A stretch of 64,000 bases of DNA from Pelagisphaera sp964404745 (lineage in GTDB: Bacteria > Verrucomicrobiota > Verrucomicrobiia > Opitutales > Opitutaceae), in contig CAYOLG010000026.1 of the NCBI GenBank assembly GCA_964404745.1, positions 4,356 through 68,355 of the forward strand, given 5' to 3'. How positions within the stretch are numbered: the first letter of the stretch is position 1; every line of letters begins with the position of its first letter. Both the position numbers and the translations under genes were made by a program. Shown one piece after another: positions 7,764 through 16,943 of the stretch. The notes beneath the pieces were generated by a model, which was given only the letters and a program-made list of their open reading frames with translations, was not told the DNA's origin and made no database searches.

Positions 7764-9272
7764 TCAAACCAGCACGTCCTTGACCACGTGACCGTGAACA
7801 TTGGTCAAACGGCGCTCCAATCCGTTGTGGTAATAAGTCAACCGCTCGTGATCCAAGCCCATCAGGTGCAAAATCGTCGCGTTAAAGTCGTAGACCGAAG
7901 TCGGATTGACGGCTGCCTTGAAGCCCCACTCGTCACTCTCCCCATGGCTGAAGCCCTTCTTGACCCCCGCCCCAGCCAAGAAGCAAGTAAAGGCATCCGG
8001 ATTATGATCGCGCCCAGTTCCATTGGCTTGCAAGAAGGGCATGCGTCCAAATTCGGTCGCCCAAACGACTAAGGTGTTATTTAGCAGCCCTCGGCGTTTC
8101 ATGTCGTTGATCAGAGCCGCGGTAGGCTGATCCATGATCTCCGCCTGCATGGCGTGGGTCTTGAGAATATTTTGGTGCGAATCCCAGTTGGTGATCCCAT
8201 TGCCACCCGACGGATCGCTGCCGTTGAACAGTTGCACGACCCGAACGCCCTTTTCGACCAAGCGTCGAGCTAGGATGCAGTTTTTCGCGTATTCGCGTTT
8301 TAAATCCGTACCCGTATCGGTCCCGTATTCTTTGTGGATACTTTCCGGCTCTCCCGAAAGGTCCATCACATCGGGTACGGACACTTGCATCTTCCCAGCC
8401 AGCTCATAGCTGGCGATTCTTGCCGCCAAGTCGGCATCGCCTGGGAACTTTTCCAGATGCTTGGCGTTGAGCCGATTGAGCAAGTCTACCGTGCTGCGCT
8501 CATCGCTGGCCGAATATTTATCCGGACGGTCGAGATTAGACGGCGGGTTCTTGGCATTAAAGTCGGTTCCTTGATACGCTGCCGGAAGAAAGCCGCTGCC
8601 AAAATTGTTTTTTCCCGAACGGGCTAACCCGCGCGGGTCGTTTATAGCCACAAAAGCAGGCAACTCCTGATTCTCAGTTCCAAGAGCGTAGGTCAGCCAG
8701 CCACCGATCGAGGGGAATCCCTCCATCGTAAAGCCGGTATTGAAAAAGTTCTCTCCTTGCGGGTGGGCGCTGGTCTGGGTGTGGAGGGAGTGAAAGAACG
8801 ATACATCGTCGACCAAGCCGCCCATGTGAGGCAATAAGTCAGAAACCATCTTACCACTCTTACCTCGAGGACGGAACTCCCAGAAGGGTTTGGCGATGTT
8901 TCCCGAGGGTCCTTCGAAGGTTACCGCCGGGATACCCGGAGGCTTTTGCCCGTGAAAGCGTTCTAGCTCAGGCTTGTAGTCGAAGGTATCGAGATGACTG
9001 ACCGCGCCAGGACAGTAGATAATCAATATTTGCTGGGCCTCAGCGTGATAGTGAGGCGCTCGTGGCAGGTAGGGATTGTCTGGATCGATCTTAGGTCGAA
9101 TCGGCGTCTTGCCGCTTACGGTTATCTCATCCTCCGCTAGCAACTTGTCCTGGGCTAGCAAGTGAGCCAAACCGATGGCGCCCATAGTCATGCCGCTTTG
9201 TCTGAGAAATTCGCGGCGGTTCAACAGAGCCCGCCCATGTGTTGAAAGATACTCAGCTTTGTTATCCATCAT
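7764..9272 (-). CDS. DUF1501 domain protein, Tat-exported
   Basis: A 502-residue member of the DUF1501 family, which has an alkaline-phosphatase-like fold and is found in large numbers in Planctomycetes and Verrucomicrobia. The Tat motif NRREFLRQSG has its arginines at residues 19-20. Family signatures include IIYCPGAVSHLDTFDYKPEL, KMVSDLLPHMGG, GSGFLPAAYQG, CILARRLVEKGVRVVQLF, WATEFGRMPF and the C-terminal HLMGLDHERLTYYHNG. It is paired with the PSD1 gene 170 bp upstream, the usual arrangement, and the two products are thought to work together outside the cytoplasm. The biochemical role is unproven. A second copy at 57.3 kb is broken. Confidence 0.92.
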   Translation of the reverse strand: MMDNKAEYLSTHGRALLNRREFLRQSGMTMGAIGLAHLLAQDKLLAEDEITVSGKTPIRPKIDPDNPYLPRAPHYHAEAQQILIIYCPGAVSHLDTFDYKPELERFHGQKPPGIPAVTFEGPSGNIAKPFWEFRPRGKSGKMVSDLLPHMGGLVDDVSFFHSLHTQTSAHPQGENFFNTGFTMEGFPSIGGWLTYALGTENQELPAFVAINDPRGLARSGKNNFGSGFLPAAYQGTDFNAKNPPSNLDRPDKYSASDERSTVDLLNRLNAKHLEKFPGDADLAARIASYELAGKMQVSVPDVMDLSGEPESIHKEYGTDTGTDLKREYAKNCILARRLVEKGVRVVQLFNGSDPSGGNGITNWDSHQNILKTHAMQAEIMDQPTAALINDMKRRGLLNNTLVVWATEFGRMPFLQANGTGRDHNPDAFTCFLAGAGVKKGFSHGESDEWGFKAAVNPTSVYDFNATILHLMGLDHERLTYYHNGLERRLTNVHGHVVKDVLV

Positions 9273-9360
9273 TTTAATACGTTTGTTTCCTGCTAATCTT
9301 CAAGGATTCTACCTAAGCTGCAGGAACGGCTCTACGCCGTGATTGAATACGTTTCCTATA

Positions 9361-9383
9361 TCGCGGGATAAACCCGCTCCTAC
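9361..9383 (-). repeat. Single REP-like unit, GTAGGAGCGGG type
   Basis: On the minus strand it reads GTAGGAGCGGG, TTTAT, CCCGCGA: a GTAG head plus hairpin, similar in form to Pseudomonas REP units. It lies in the gap between the DUF1501 and PSD1 genes. Confidence 0.6.
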
Positions 9384-9445
9384 AAATAGGCTATTCATAG
9401 CAGAACCTACAATCTCCATCCGTGTTATCCGTGGTTAAATCTCTA

Positions 9446-12298
9446 CTACGGTAGAAATGCGAATTCGTTTGAATTAATCAAGGATCGGCAAACGACTTCC
9501 AGGCCGGCTTCTTTAACAACCTCCTTAGACAGCGCTAGCTCCTCGCTATCCGGATTCCGATTAAGCAACAGCTGGAAACTCCTCCGAACCTGGGCTTCAA
9601 CCGATTCGCTGCCTGCTTCCCGTTTGGCTCGAGCCGCTAAACGCTCCGCTTGCTCGCGAGAAAAGTCGCTATTGAGCAAATTTAGAGCTTGTAAGGGAGT
9701 CGTGGACACAGGGCGCTTGGCTCGCACCTGCCCGCAATCGGGAAAGTCAAAGGCGGTGAACATCTGGTCATCGACCCGACGCATGCGTTCTTGATAGAGC
9801 ATGCGCCGCCAGGTTTGCGGTCCGTAATTATTGACTACTTCCCATTGGGCATAAGTCTTCTTGATATTGTGGATACGGAAGCTCTTGCCCCCAATAGTGG
9901 TGTCAAGTTTTCCAGAGGCGAATAAGATCGAGTCGCGAATAACTTCGGCTTCAACGCGTCGCGGAGGGAATCGCCATAGCAAGGTGGAAGACGCATCTTT
10001 GACTAGGGCGTCCCTTTTGGGGGCGCTGGATCGCCTAAAGGCATCCGACATCACCAGCATGCGGATCATCGACTTCATCGACCAGGGGGGTCCATCGGAA
10101 ACGGTGGGATCGACGAACTCCGCCGCCAGCCAATCCAAAAGCTCTGGATGGCTGGGCCGAGCTCCCGCGTCACCAAAATCGCTAGTAGTCGGCACGATCC
10201 CCATACCAAATACATGATGCCATATTCGATTCGCCATTACTCGGGATGTGAGTGGATTGGCTTCATCTGCTATCCAATCAGCGAATACTTTACGTCGCTC
10301 TGGACCGGGTGTATCAGAAGCGAGACCAAGTTCTCCACCGAGGACAAGCGGTCCTGCTGGATCGACCTCGTCTCTCGGATTTTCAGGGCTACCGCGAGCG
10401 AGCACGCGCGTCACGGCAGGGTCGATGAAACGCCCGACAAAGGCCGATTTCGGCCCTTTCTGCTCCAGTTCTTCTATCGCCTTTGCGATTGAGGCCAGGG
10501 CCGCGGCCCTACCAGCGTTGAATTCGTTTGCCTTTTTGATTTTCGGAATCGAAGCGACCTCCACCCATTCGCCTTCGGCACTCTCCACTTCCATTTTGTA
10601 ATCGGAAAAGCCCATGCTCGGCATGGAGGTCAGATAATCGACATCGTAATAGTATTCCCGATTCGTACTCAACCGCAGCCGGTTGATTTCCTTCGGCTCG
10701 GGGAAATGGAACTCTATCCACGGCTGCTCTTCACTACCATCCTTCATCGTCGCACCCCAGGCCATGGTCCCGTAATCGCCGTCATTCAGGTATATTTCCG
10801 CCCACCGAATATCCGTTCGCATATGGACCGGCCCCTTTACTTCCACGCCCAGCTTCGCCAGAGCCAGATTCTTCTGCGGCTCTTCCGTGCCAAAGACTTC
10901 CAATTCGTCTAGCTTCGCCCTTTTAGAAAGGAAGGTGACCCGCAAAGATTCGGCAACCACCGGTTTGAAATGCAGCTCTCGGTAAGCTCCCCAATCTTCT
11001 TCCCAATTGCCGGTTTCACGCAGGTCCGCTCGATTTTTGGAAATCTCCGCCCAAAGCAGTTGGGACGCCTGCTGTTTCGGGTGAGAATCCGGCAATTCCG
11101 GGGTTCGGCCTCCAAATTCGACATCTTGGAATACCCCTGTCATCGAGTAGTAGTCCTTAATAGATACCGGATCAAATTTGTGATTGTGGCAGCGAGCGCA
11201 ATTCATGGTGATGGCCATCATGGAGGCGCCCACCGTCTGCATAATCTCGTCCATACGATCGGCCCGCGCTTGGCGAATGGCGGAGGGTTCCCGACCAACA
11301 GTTGCCGCCGGGACGTGTGGCCCAGCTACCAAAAACCCCGTCGCCTCGCCCGCGTCGTAGGAATCGCCTGCAATCTGCTCTCGGATAAACTGGTCGTAAG
11401 GCTTGTCCTCATTGAAAGCTCGAACCACATAGTCGCGGTAGACCCAGGCGTCCTTGCGGTAGAGGTTGGCTTCCGACCCATTCGTTTCCGACCAACGAAT
11501 GACATCCAGCCAATGCTGAGCCCATCGCTCGCCAAAATGAGGAGAGTCCATCAACTCATCAACCAAGGCCTCGTAGGCTCTATCTGGGTTCGCATCGTAC
11601 GCCCTTTGGAAGGCTACAACCTCTTCGGGAGTCGGGGGCAAACCGGTCAGCGTAATCGATACGCGGCGAATAAGCGATCGAGCATCGGCATCCCCGTTAA
11701 CGGAAATCCCCGCCTTTTCCAGGGCTTGCAGTAGAAAAGCGTCAATTGGTCCGACCCCATCAATATTCGGTGCGTCGGGTCGCTCGACTGGCTGAAAGGA
11801 CCAGTGATCCGTCTCCACGCGATCATCGGCTACCCCATCCATTTGCCCCGGCCAATCGGCTCCTTGAGCGATCCATTCCTCGATCAAGGCAATCTGATCC
11901 TCAGACAAAGGGTCCTCCTCGAAGGGCATTCTGAATTCCGGGTCCGGGTCTTTAAGCACCTCTATCAGGAAGCTTTCCCCTGGATTGCCTGGCACCAAAC
12001 TAGGAATGCCGCTCTCGCCGCCCCTCAAAAGATCGACCCTCCGATCCAATCGCACATCGCCCTTTTGTTTCCGATCGCCATGACAGGACGCACAATGCTC
12101 CTCGAAGATCGGCTGGATGTCCGCTTCGAAGTCTACTGCAAAGCCAATTGGGGCGATCGCAGAGATCGTAGCTGTAGAAATCACCTTCCGCAACATGAGA
12201 CGACTATGACCAATCCCCGAGCGGACGAACAAGCCAAAATGGCCCATTGGCGATCCACTCAAGATCTTATTCGAGAGCGCTAAGGAAGCGAGTTTCAT
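9446..12298 (-). CDS. PSD1 protein: planctomycete cytochrome c + DUF1549 + DUF1553
   Basis: A 950-residue secreted protein. The N-terminal planctomycete cytochrome c domain has the heme motif C69-ASC72-H73 and PGNPGESFLIEVL. DUF1549 follows (RSLIRRVSITLTGLPPTPEEV, ERWAQHWLDVIRW, MNCARCHNHKFDP), and DUF1553 is C-terminal (RVMANRIWHHVFGMG, DFGDAGARPSHPELLDWL, LNLLNSDF). An insert of about 150 residues between the last two resembles an F5/8 type C (discoidin) sugar-binding fold (LSKRAKLDELEVFG, WIEFHFPEPKEINRLRLS). It is probably co-transcribed with the DUF1501 gene. A start at 12196 (MLRKVISTATIS) would place a signal peptide right at the N-terminus and may be the real one. Confidence 0.9.
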   Translation of the reverse strand: MKLASLALSNKILSGSPMGHFGLFVRSGIGHSRLMLRKVISTATISAIAPIGFAVDFEADIQPIFEEHCASCHGDRKQKGDVRLDRRVDLLRGGESGIPSLVPGNPGESFLIEVLKDPDPEFRMPFEEDPLSEDQIALIEEWIAQGADWPGQMDGVADDRVETDHWSFQPVERPDAPNIDGVGPIDAFLLQALEKAGISVNGDADARSLIRRVSITLTGLPPTPEEVVAFQRAYDANPDRAYEALVDELMDSPHFGERWAQHWLDVIRWSETNGSEANLYRKDAWVYRDYVVRAFNEDKPYDQFIREQIAGDSYDAGEATGFLVAGPHVPAATVGREPSAIRQARADRMDEIMQTVGASMMAITMNCARCHNHKFDPVSIKDYYSMTGVFQDVEFGGRTPELPDSHPKQQASQLLWAEISKNRADLRETGNWEEDWGAYRELHFKPVVAESLRVTFLSKRAKLDELEVFGTEEPQKNLALAKLGVEVKGPVHMRTDIRWAEIYLNDGDYGTMAWGATMKDGSEEQPWIEFHFPEPKEINRLRLSTNREYYYDVDYLTSMPSMGFSDYKMEVESAEGEWVEVASIPKIKKANEFNAGRAAALASIAKAIEELEQKGPKSAFVGRFIDPAVTRVLARGSPENPRDEVDPAGPLVLGGELGLASDTPGPERRKVFADWIADEANPLTSRVMANRIWHHVFGMGIVPTTSDFGDAGARPSHPELLDWLAAEFVDPTVSDGPPWSMKSMIRMLVMSDAFRRSSAPKRDALVKDASSTLLWRFPPRRVEAEVIRDSILFASGKLDTTIGGKSFRIHNIKKTYAQWEVVNNYGPQTWRRMLYQERMRRVDDQMFTAFDFPDCGQVRAKRPVSTTPLQALNLLNSDFSREQAERLAARAKREAGSESVEAQVRRSFQLLLNRNPDSEELALSKEVVKEAGLEVVCRSLINSNEFAFLP

Positions 12299-12478
12299 CG
12301 TTGAAATTTATAGTAGGGACCTTCGAGATGTTTGTAATCGAAACAGACTTGCTTGGGATTGACCCGGTTCCATCCGACCGAACACACTATAACCGCTAAT
12401 CTGATCGAGATCTATGCACCTTTCGACGGTCTGTCTTTCATTTTTGACGCTGCTAACGATCTCGCGTTGACCACCCTA

Positions 12479-13378
12479 ATGCATGAGAACCCGATAGAGA
12501 ACACCGCCGTTCTCATCCAGAATAGCTCTGATATCCTATCGGAGTTGCGGAACCAGACGCGCATGACCACCGCCCTGGCTGTGCTGGCGGAGGGTTCGGA
12601 TCGAGGAATCGTTCTCGCCTCTTTCCCCGGTACCGCAGATCACACCTACGTTCCTCGAGTCGGGTTTCATTTCCACCTGCATTGCACCGCTCCCGGCAAG
12701 GCTTTACTGGCAGGGTTGCCCCAAAGGCAGCGACAAGACGTTCTCGCGAAACTGAATTACCGGAAGTTCACCAGGCGCACAGCCTCCAGCTCCAAGGACT
12801 TGTGCGCCTTGCTCGACACATACGCCAAGCAAGGTTACGCTGAAGACGCAGGCGAGTACGCAGAGGGTATTAATTGCGTCGCCAGCTGCATCCAGGATTC
12901 AAGTGGACAGCCGCTATCGGCCATCTGGATTACCGCTCCCTCGATTGAATTGCCGGAAAAAGACCTTCGCTCATTCGCCAAAAAAGTGATGCAAGCCGCG
13001 AACGACATTGAACGCCGCTTGGCCACCAACGATCCTGACGCCTCCCCCTATGTCGCCCAAGCCCTGAGCGAGGCGAAAGCCTTTATAGAAGAGCATTTCG
13101 CCAACGAAGAAGCCATCCATAATTTCATTGGCAGCCTATTTATGAGCCAAAGCTGGTTCCGAACGCGTTTCCGCGAAACCTATGGAATCAGCCCAATGCA
13201 CTATCGGCAAAAGCTTGTATTCGAAAAAGCCCAACAATTGCTAGAGCATACAGCGCTGTCCATCAAGGAAGTCGCCGACCAACTGGGCTTCGACTCCCAA
13301 AACTATTTCTCCCGGGCCTTCAAAAAACGGTACGGGCTCTCCCCCGCACACTTTCGAAAACGGAACACGGATTCATGA
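12479..13378 (+). CDS. Transcriptional regulator: IclR effector domain fused to AraC-type HTH
   Basis: About 299 residues. Residues 10-190 match the IclR ligand-binding (GAF-like) domain: FHLHCTAPGKALLAGLP, GYAEDAGEYAEGINCVAS, GQPLSAIWITAP. The C-terminal 100 residues are a full AraC/XylS double helix-turn-helix (MSQSWFRTRFRETYGISPMHY, IKEVADQLGFDSQNYFSRAF, YGLSPAHFRK). The usual IclR N-terminal winged helix is absent, so DNA binding must come from the AraC part. The ATG at 12479 starts just before recognisable IclR sequence; a TTG at 12353 in the same frame is an alternative. It is divergent from the PSD1/DUF1501 pair, a likely target. The effector is probably a small sugar acid or aromatic (inference). 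Confidence 0.87.
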   Translation: MHENPIENTAVLIQNSSDILSELRNQTRMTTALAVLAEGSDRGIVLASFPGTADHTYVPRVGFHFHLHCTAPGKALLAGLPQRQRQDVLAKLNYRKFTRRTASSSKDLCALLDTYAKQGYAEDAGEYAEGINCVASCIQDSSGQPLSAIWITAPSIELPEKDLRSFAKKVMQAANDIERRLATNDPDASPYVAQALSEAKAFIEEHFANEEAIHNFIGSLFMSQSWFRTRFRETYGISPMHYRQKLVFEKAQQLLEHTALSIKEVADQLGFDSQNYFSRAFKKRYGLSPAHFRKRNTDS

Positions 13379-13494
13379 TCGCGGATTCTTGCGACTCCTA
13401 TGCAAATACAAGAACTGTAATTCCGTTAGCGAAGCGGTTCGCTACCCGTCTCTTGCCCGAAGGTCTAAATGCAAGCTTCGAAGCATTCCTATAG

Positions 13495-13557
13495 GTAGGG
13501 AGGATCGTCTCGATCCTCCAAAACTCGAACACAGAGAACCGAGACGATCCTCCCTAC
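13495..13557. repeat. 63-bp GTAG/CTAC repeat, GGAGGATCG subfamily, copy 1
   Basis: Starts GTAGGGAGGATCG and ends CGATCCTCCCTAC after two hairpin units joined by a short linker. A second copy of identical length is at 63910, and both are followed by similar flanks (gagcaaccttcttcgcc here). A diverged fragment lies near 28563. Confidence 0.8.
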
Positions 13558-13657
13558 CCCAAAACCCGGAGCAACCTTCTTCGCCCCTGCAGTTGCGGGG
13601 AAACGCCCGTCAAGAACTTCGGGTTATTGGATCCAATGCGTATACAAAGTGCCCCTG

Positions 13658-15103
13658 CTACCAGTCGCTGGTGGCTTGAGCCATGCGTTCGCGCAGCTCT
13701 TTCTTAAGCCTCTTGACCAAATTGGCGATTTCCGGATCGCTGGCGAGATTGGTCAGCTCCTCTGGGTCGTTTTCGTAGTCGTAAAGTTCCACGCCAAAGG
13801 CTCCTTCATCCCACTCGGTGTATCGATAGCGATTCGTACGAATGGTGCGTCCTAGAAATTTGGATCGGTCGGCTCGCCGAACGGTCCGGGCTTCGGTCAC
13901 GCTGTAGGCCGATTCTCTCAACTGCGTATCCGGATTAGCCAGTACAGGGTACAAGCTCTTTCCCATCGCATGATCGGGCACTTCCAGTCCGCATAATTCG
14001 CTTAACGTCGGGTAAAGATCAACGAGCTCGGTTGGCGATCCTGCCACTTTTCCTTTGGCAAACTTGTCTCCCGGAGCCGAAATGATCAACGGGACCCGAG
14101 CAGAGCCTTCAAAGAGATCGCTCTTCTGCCATAATCCATGGGCTCCCAAATGATAACCATGGTCGGACACGAATACGATAATGGTATTGTCCGAGAGATT
14201 CAGGCGGTCGAGAGCGTCCAGCAATTTGCCCACTTGCGTATCCACTAACGTGATCGATGCGTAGTAGGCTTGAATTATTTCCTTGCGTATTTCCAGACCC
14301 AACTCGAGCTGGCCAGGACGGTCCTGGAGCGCCGCTTTCGGGATGTCGTCGCGATCGTCTTCCGGCATAATGTAGGGGTTGATCAGCGATCGTGGATACA
14401 TGTCGAAGTAAGTATGCGGGGCCACGTAAGGCGTGTGAGGGCGATAGAAACCCATGGCGACGAAGAAAGGTCGGCCAGTTTTCTCCGGGTGATTGGCTTC
14501 CAGTAACTCGATGGCTTGAGCCGCTCCAATACCATCGGTATGCTCGTATTCTTGGCTAACGATTTCCAGCCAGCTCAAGGTTCCGCCGGGACTGGCGCCC
14601 TCTCTTATGATTTTCAGATCCGGCTCGAAAACCTTGTCGATGCCGATGGGGTTGCGCACCTCTTCCCAGGAAGCAGGATCGTCGCGTCCATTCGTGCCGA
14701 TATCTCCCGGGACTCCGTAGTGATAAAGTTTTCCCACCCGTGCCACATAGTAGCCATTATTTCTGAAGTGCTGGGGCATCGTGAGTACCTGAGGGATATA
14801 TTCCCGAAAGTGGCCGGAATTGGTGAGAATCTGCGTCTGCTCTGGATAGAGACCCGTTAGAAAAGAGCTTCGGCTCGGATTGCAGACCGGATTTTGGGAA
14901 TACGCCCTCTCGAAAAGGATACCGCGACTAGCCAGGCGATCGATCTGGGGTGAATGCACCAGTGGATGGCCATAGGCGCTTAAATCGCAATTCATGTCGT
15001 CTGTGGCGATGAAGAGCACGTTCGGCTTATCCGCCTGAAGAGGCAGCAGACCAGCGAGGGCTAGTATGAGGGAAACGAGGAAGGAGAGCTTTTGGGGCGT
15101 CAT
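13658..15103 (-). CDS. Sulfatase, iduronate-2-sulfatase-like, CNPSR active site
   Basis: A 481-residue Cys-type sulfatase with an N-terminal signal peptide (KLSFLVSLILALAGLLPLQA). The metal motif is ATDDMNCD (33-40) and the formylglycine motif is C74-NPSR followed by SSFLTGLYP. GKLYHYG and VSDHGYHLGAHGLWQKSDLF resemble the iduronate-sulfatase-like S1_7 group. The C-terminal ELYDYENDPEELTNLA is typical. The start at 15103 (ATG, signal peptide immediately after) was preferred to the GTG at 15121. It stands alone, convergent with the regulator gene and divergent from glcD. Substrate is unknown. Confidence 0.9.
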   Translation of the reverse strand: MTPQKLSFLVSLILALAGLLPLQADKPNVLFIATDDMNCDLSAYGHPLVHSPQIDRLASRGILFERAYSQNPVCNPSRSSFLTGLYPEQTQILTNSGHFREYIPQVLTMPQHFRNNGYYVARVGKLYHYGVPGDIGTNGRDDPASWEEVRNPIGIDKVFEPDLKIIREGASPGGTLSWLEIVSQEYEHTDGIGAAQAIELLEANHPEKTGRPFFVAMGFYRPHTPYVAPHTYFDMYPRSLINPYIMPEDDRDDIPKAALQDRPGQLELGLEIRKEIIQAYYASITLVDTQVGKLLDALDRLNLSDNTIIVFVSDHGYHLGAHGLWQKSDLFEGSARVPLIISAPGDKFAKGKVAGSPTELVDLYPTLSELCGLEVPDHAMGKSLYPVLANPDTQLRESAYSVTEARTVRRADRSKFLGRTIRTNRYRYTEWDEGAFGVELYDYENDPEELTNLASDPEIANLVKRLKKELRERMAQATSDW

Positions 15104-15495
15104 TTGGTTTACTAGAAACACTACTCGCCCAGATCACTCAACCACAAAGCAATTGGAGAATCTGCGGACGTAAGTTTAACCCTGGCATACTTTCACACAA
15201 GTTTCGTCAAGATTCCTTCATGGGATCGCGGGCGGCTCGCCCGCATTTCGAGGAGGAGCAGTGATACGGAGATGCCGAATCATTTCAAATGACATCCACG
15301 CATTGGTCCACGCGTCTTGATCGAGCGTGCGAGCCGCCCGCGGTCCTAACTTACACACATGAAACTCGATGGCATAGGCCTGCAGTTGACAGAACCATAG
15401 GCATACCCGCGAATCCTGTTAAACTTCCTTTCCCCACCCTCGAAGCTTTACTCAGAGCGAAAATCTACATTGCCTACTCTCATCCTCGTCAACCC
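15104..15495. other. Intergenic region with a REP-type inverted pair
   Basis: A divergent gap between the sulfatase and glcD. It holds GGATCGCGGGCGGCTCGC (15223-15240) and its near reverse complement (15329-15346), each part of a CGGGC/GCCCG hairpin family. Promoters for both genes should lie here, but no clear -35/-10 was assigned. In-frame sequence upstream of glcD overlaps this repeat and is unlikely to be coding. Confidence 0.55.
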
Positions 15496-16938
15496 ATGTC
15501 CGATTTCTTAGCCAACCTCCGAAAACTCTACCCCGCGGATCGGCTCTACGAAGATGCTGCCCGCGTCACGCCCTATGTCTCCGACGGACTGACCGTATTT
15601 CGCGAGGAACCCAAAGCAGTCGTCATGCCCATCAGCAACAAGGAGGTCGCGGAAACGCTCAAACTTTGCCATGAGCACGAAGTTCCTTTCGTCGCCCGAG
15701 GCAGCGGCACTAGCTTGTCAGGAGGATCCCTACCCATCCGCGACGGGATTGTCATCAGCCTGAATCGGCTCAATCGAATTCTAGATCTCGACCCGGACAA
15801 TCGAATCGCTCGCGTTCAACCGGGCGTCATCAATTCCGAAATTAGCGCCGCAGCAGCCGCCCACGGGCTCTACTTCGCCCCCGATCCGTCTAGCCAAACC
15901 GTTTGTACCATCGGAGGTAATCTGGCCTTCAACTCTGGAGGCGCTCACTGCTTGAAATACGGAATGACGTCCAACCATATTCTTGGCCTGACCGTAGCCT
16001 TGCCCGATGGTACAGTCGCTGAGCTCGGCAATGACAGTTTGGAGAACGCCGGTCCCGATTGCGTGGGGCTGTTTGTCGGAAGCGAGGGACTGTTGGGGAT
16101 CGCTCTAGACATTAAAGTTCGCTTGATGCCCGTGCCCGAGGCCTTTCAAACAATTCTGGCTAGCTACGATAGCCTAGAGGCCGCAGGCGATGCCGTGGCG
16201 GCCGTAGTGGCATCGGGGATACTGCCAGGAGCGATGGAGATTATGGACCGCCTGGCTATCGAAGCCGCCGAAGCCGCGGTCAGCGCGGGCTACCCGGAGG
16301 ATGCCGAAGCGTGCCTCATTGTCGAGCTGGACGGGGAAGCCGCTGCCGTCGATGCCGATTTCCAAGCGCTCTTGGCTACCATGGAGCAGACCGGGGCTAA
16401 AGAAGTTCGCGTCGCCCAGAATACCGAAGAGCGGCTTCTCATATGGAAAGGGCGCAAAAGCGCCTTCTCAGCAGTGGGCCGGCTTTCCCCCGACTATATT
16501 GTTCAAGACGGCGTCGTACCTCGTTCAAAACTGGGACAGGCCCTGAAGGAAATATCGCGTTTTAGCGCCGAGGCCGGACTGCGGGTGGCTAACGTTTTCC
16601 ATGCCGGGGATGGCAACCTGCATCCTCTAATTCTGTTCGACGCAACGGAACCCGACGGGCTGGAAAAAGCGGAAGCGCTGGCCGGGAGAATCCTTCGCCT
16701 TTGTCTGGACCTTGGCGGTTCCATAACTGGAGAACACGGAGTCGGCGTAGAGAAACTTGAATACATGCCGGACATGTTCTCCCCAACCGATCTCGACGCC
16801 TTCGACCGATTGAGGCGGGCGATCGACCCAAAGGAAATTTCCAATCGGGGAAAAATGCTGCCCGACAAGGAGGCCCCAGCCCTTTGCTCGCACGGACCTC
16901 ACCCGCTGGAGAAAGCCGGCGTTATTTCTCGCATGTAA
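15496..16938 (+). CDS. glcD: Glycolate oxidase subunit GlcD (FAD-linked)
   Basis: A 480-residue FAD-binding subunit that oxidises glycolate (or D-lactate) to glyoxylate (or pyruvate), working with GlcE and GlcF at the membrane. The VAO-type FAD motif RGSGTSLSGG is at about 68-77, CTIGGNLAFNSGG binds FAD, and the C-terminal FAD-linked oxidase domain has NVFHAGDGNLHP (about 366-377) and GSITGEHGVG (about 410-419). The start is the ATG before SDFLANLRKLYP; the longer frame runs through repeat DNA. glcE begins 5 bp after the stop and glcF follows, so this is an operon. Glycolate released by marine phytoplankton is a plausible substrate (inference). Confidence 0.9.
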   Translation: MSDFLANLRKLYPADRLYEDAARVTPYVSDGLTVFREEPKAVVMPISNKEVAETLKLCHEHEVPFVARGSGTSLSGGSLPIRDGIVISLNRLNRILDLDPDNRIARVQPGVINSEISAAAAAHGLYFAPDPSSQTVCTIGGNLAFNSGGAHCLKYGMTSNHILGLTVALPDGTVAELGNDSLENAGPDCVGLFVGSEGLLGIALDIKVRLMPVPEAFQTILASYDSLEAAGDAVAAVVASGILPGAMEIMDRLAIEAAEAAVSAGYPEDAEACLIVELDGEAAAVDADFQALLATMEQTGAKEVRVAQNTEERLLIWKGRKSAFSAVGRLSPDYIVQDGVVPRSKLGQALKEISRFSAEAGLRVANVFHAGDGNLHPLILFDATEPDGLEKAEALAGRILRLCLDLGGSITGEHGVGVEKLEYMPDMFSPTDLDAFDRLRRAIDPKEISNRGKMLPDKEAPALCSHGPHPLEKAGVISRM

Positions 16939-16943
16939 TTGTC

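Noticed and set aside
10970..11734. 254-codon plus-strand frame opposite the PSD1 gene
   Set aside because: Antisense shadow of a gene with clear domain motifs; no family similarity.
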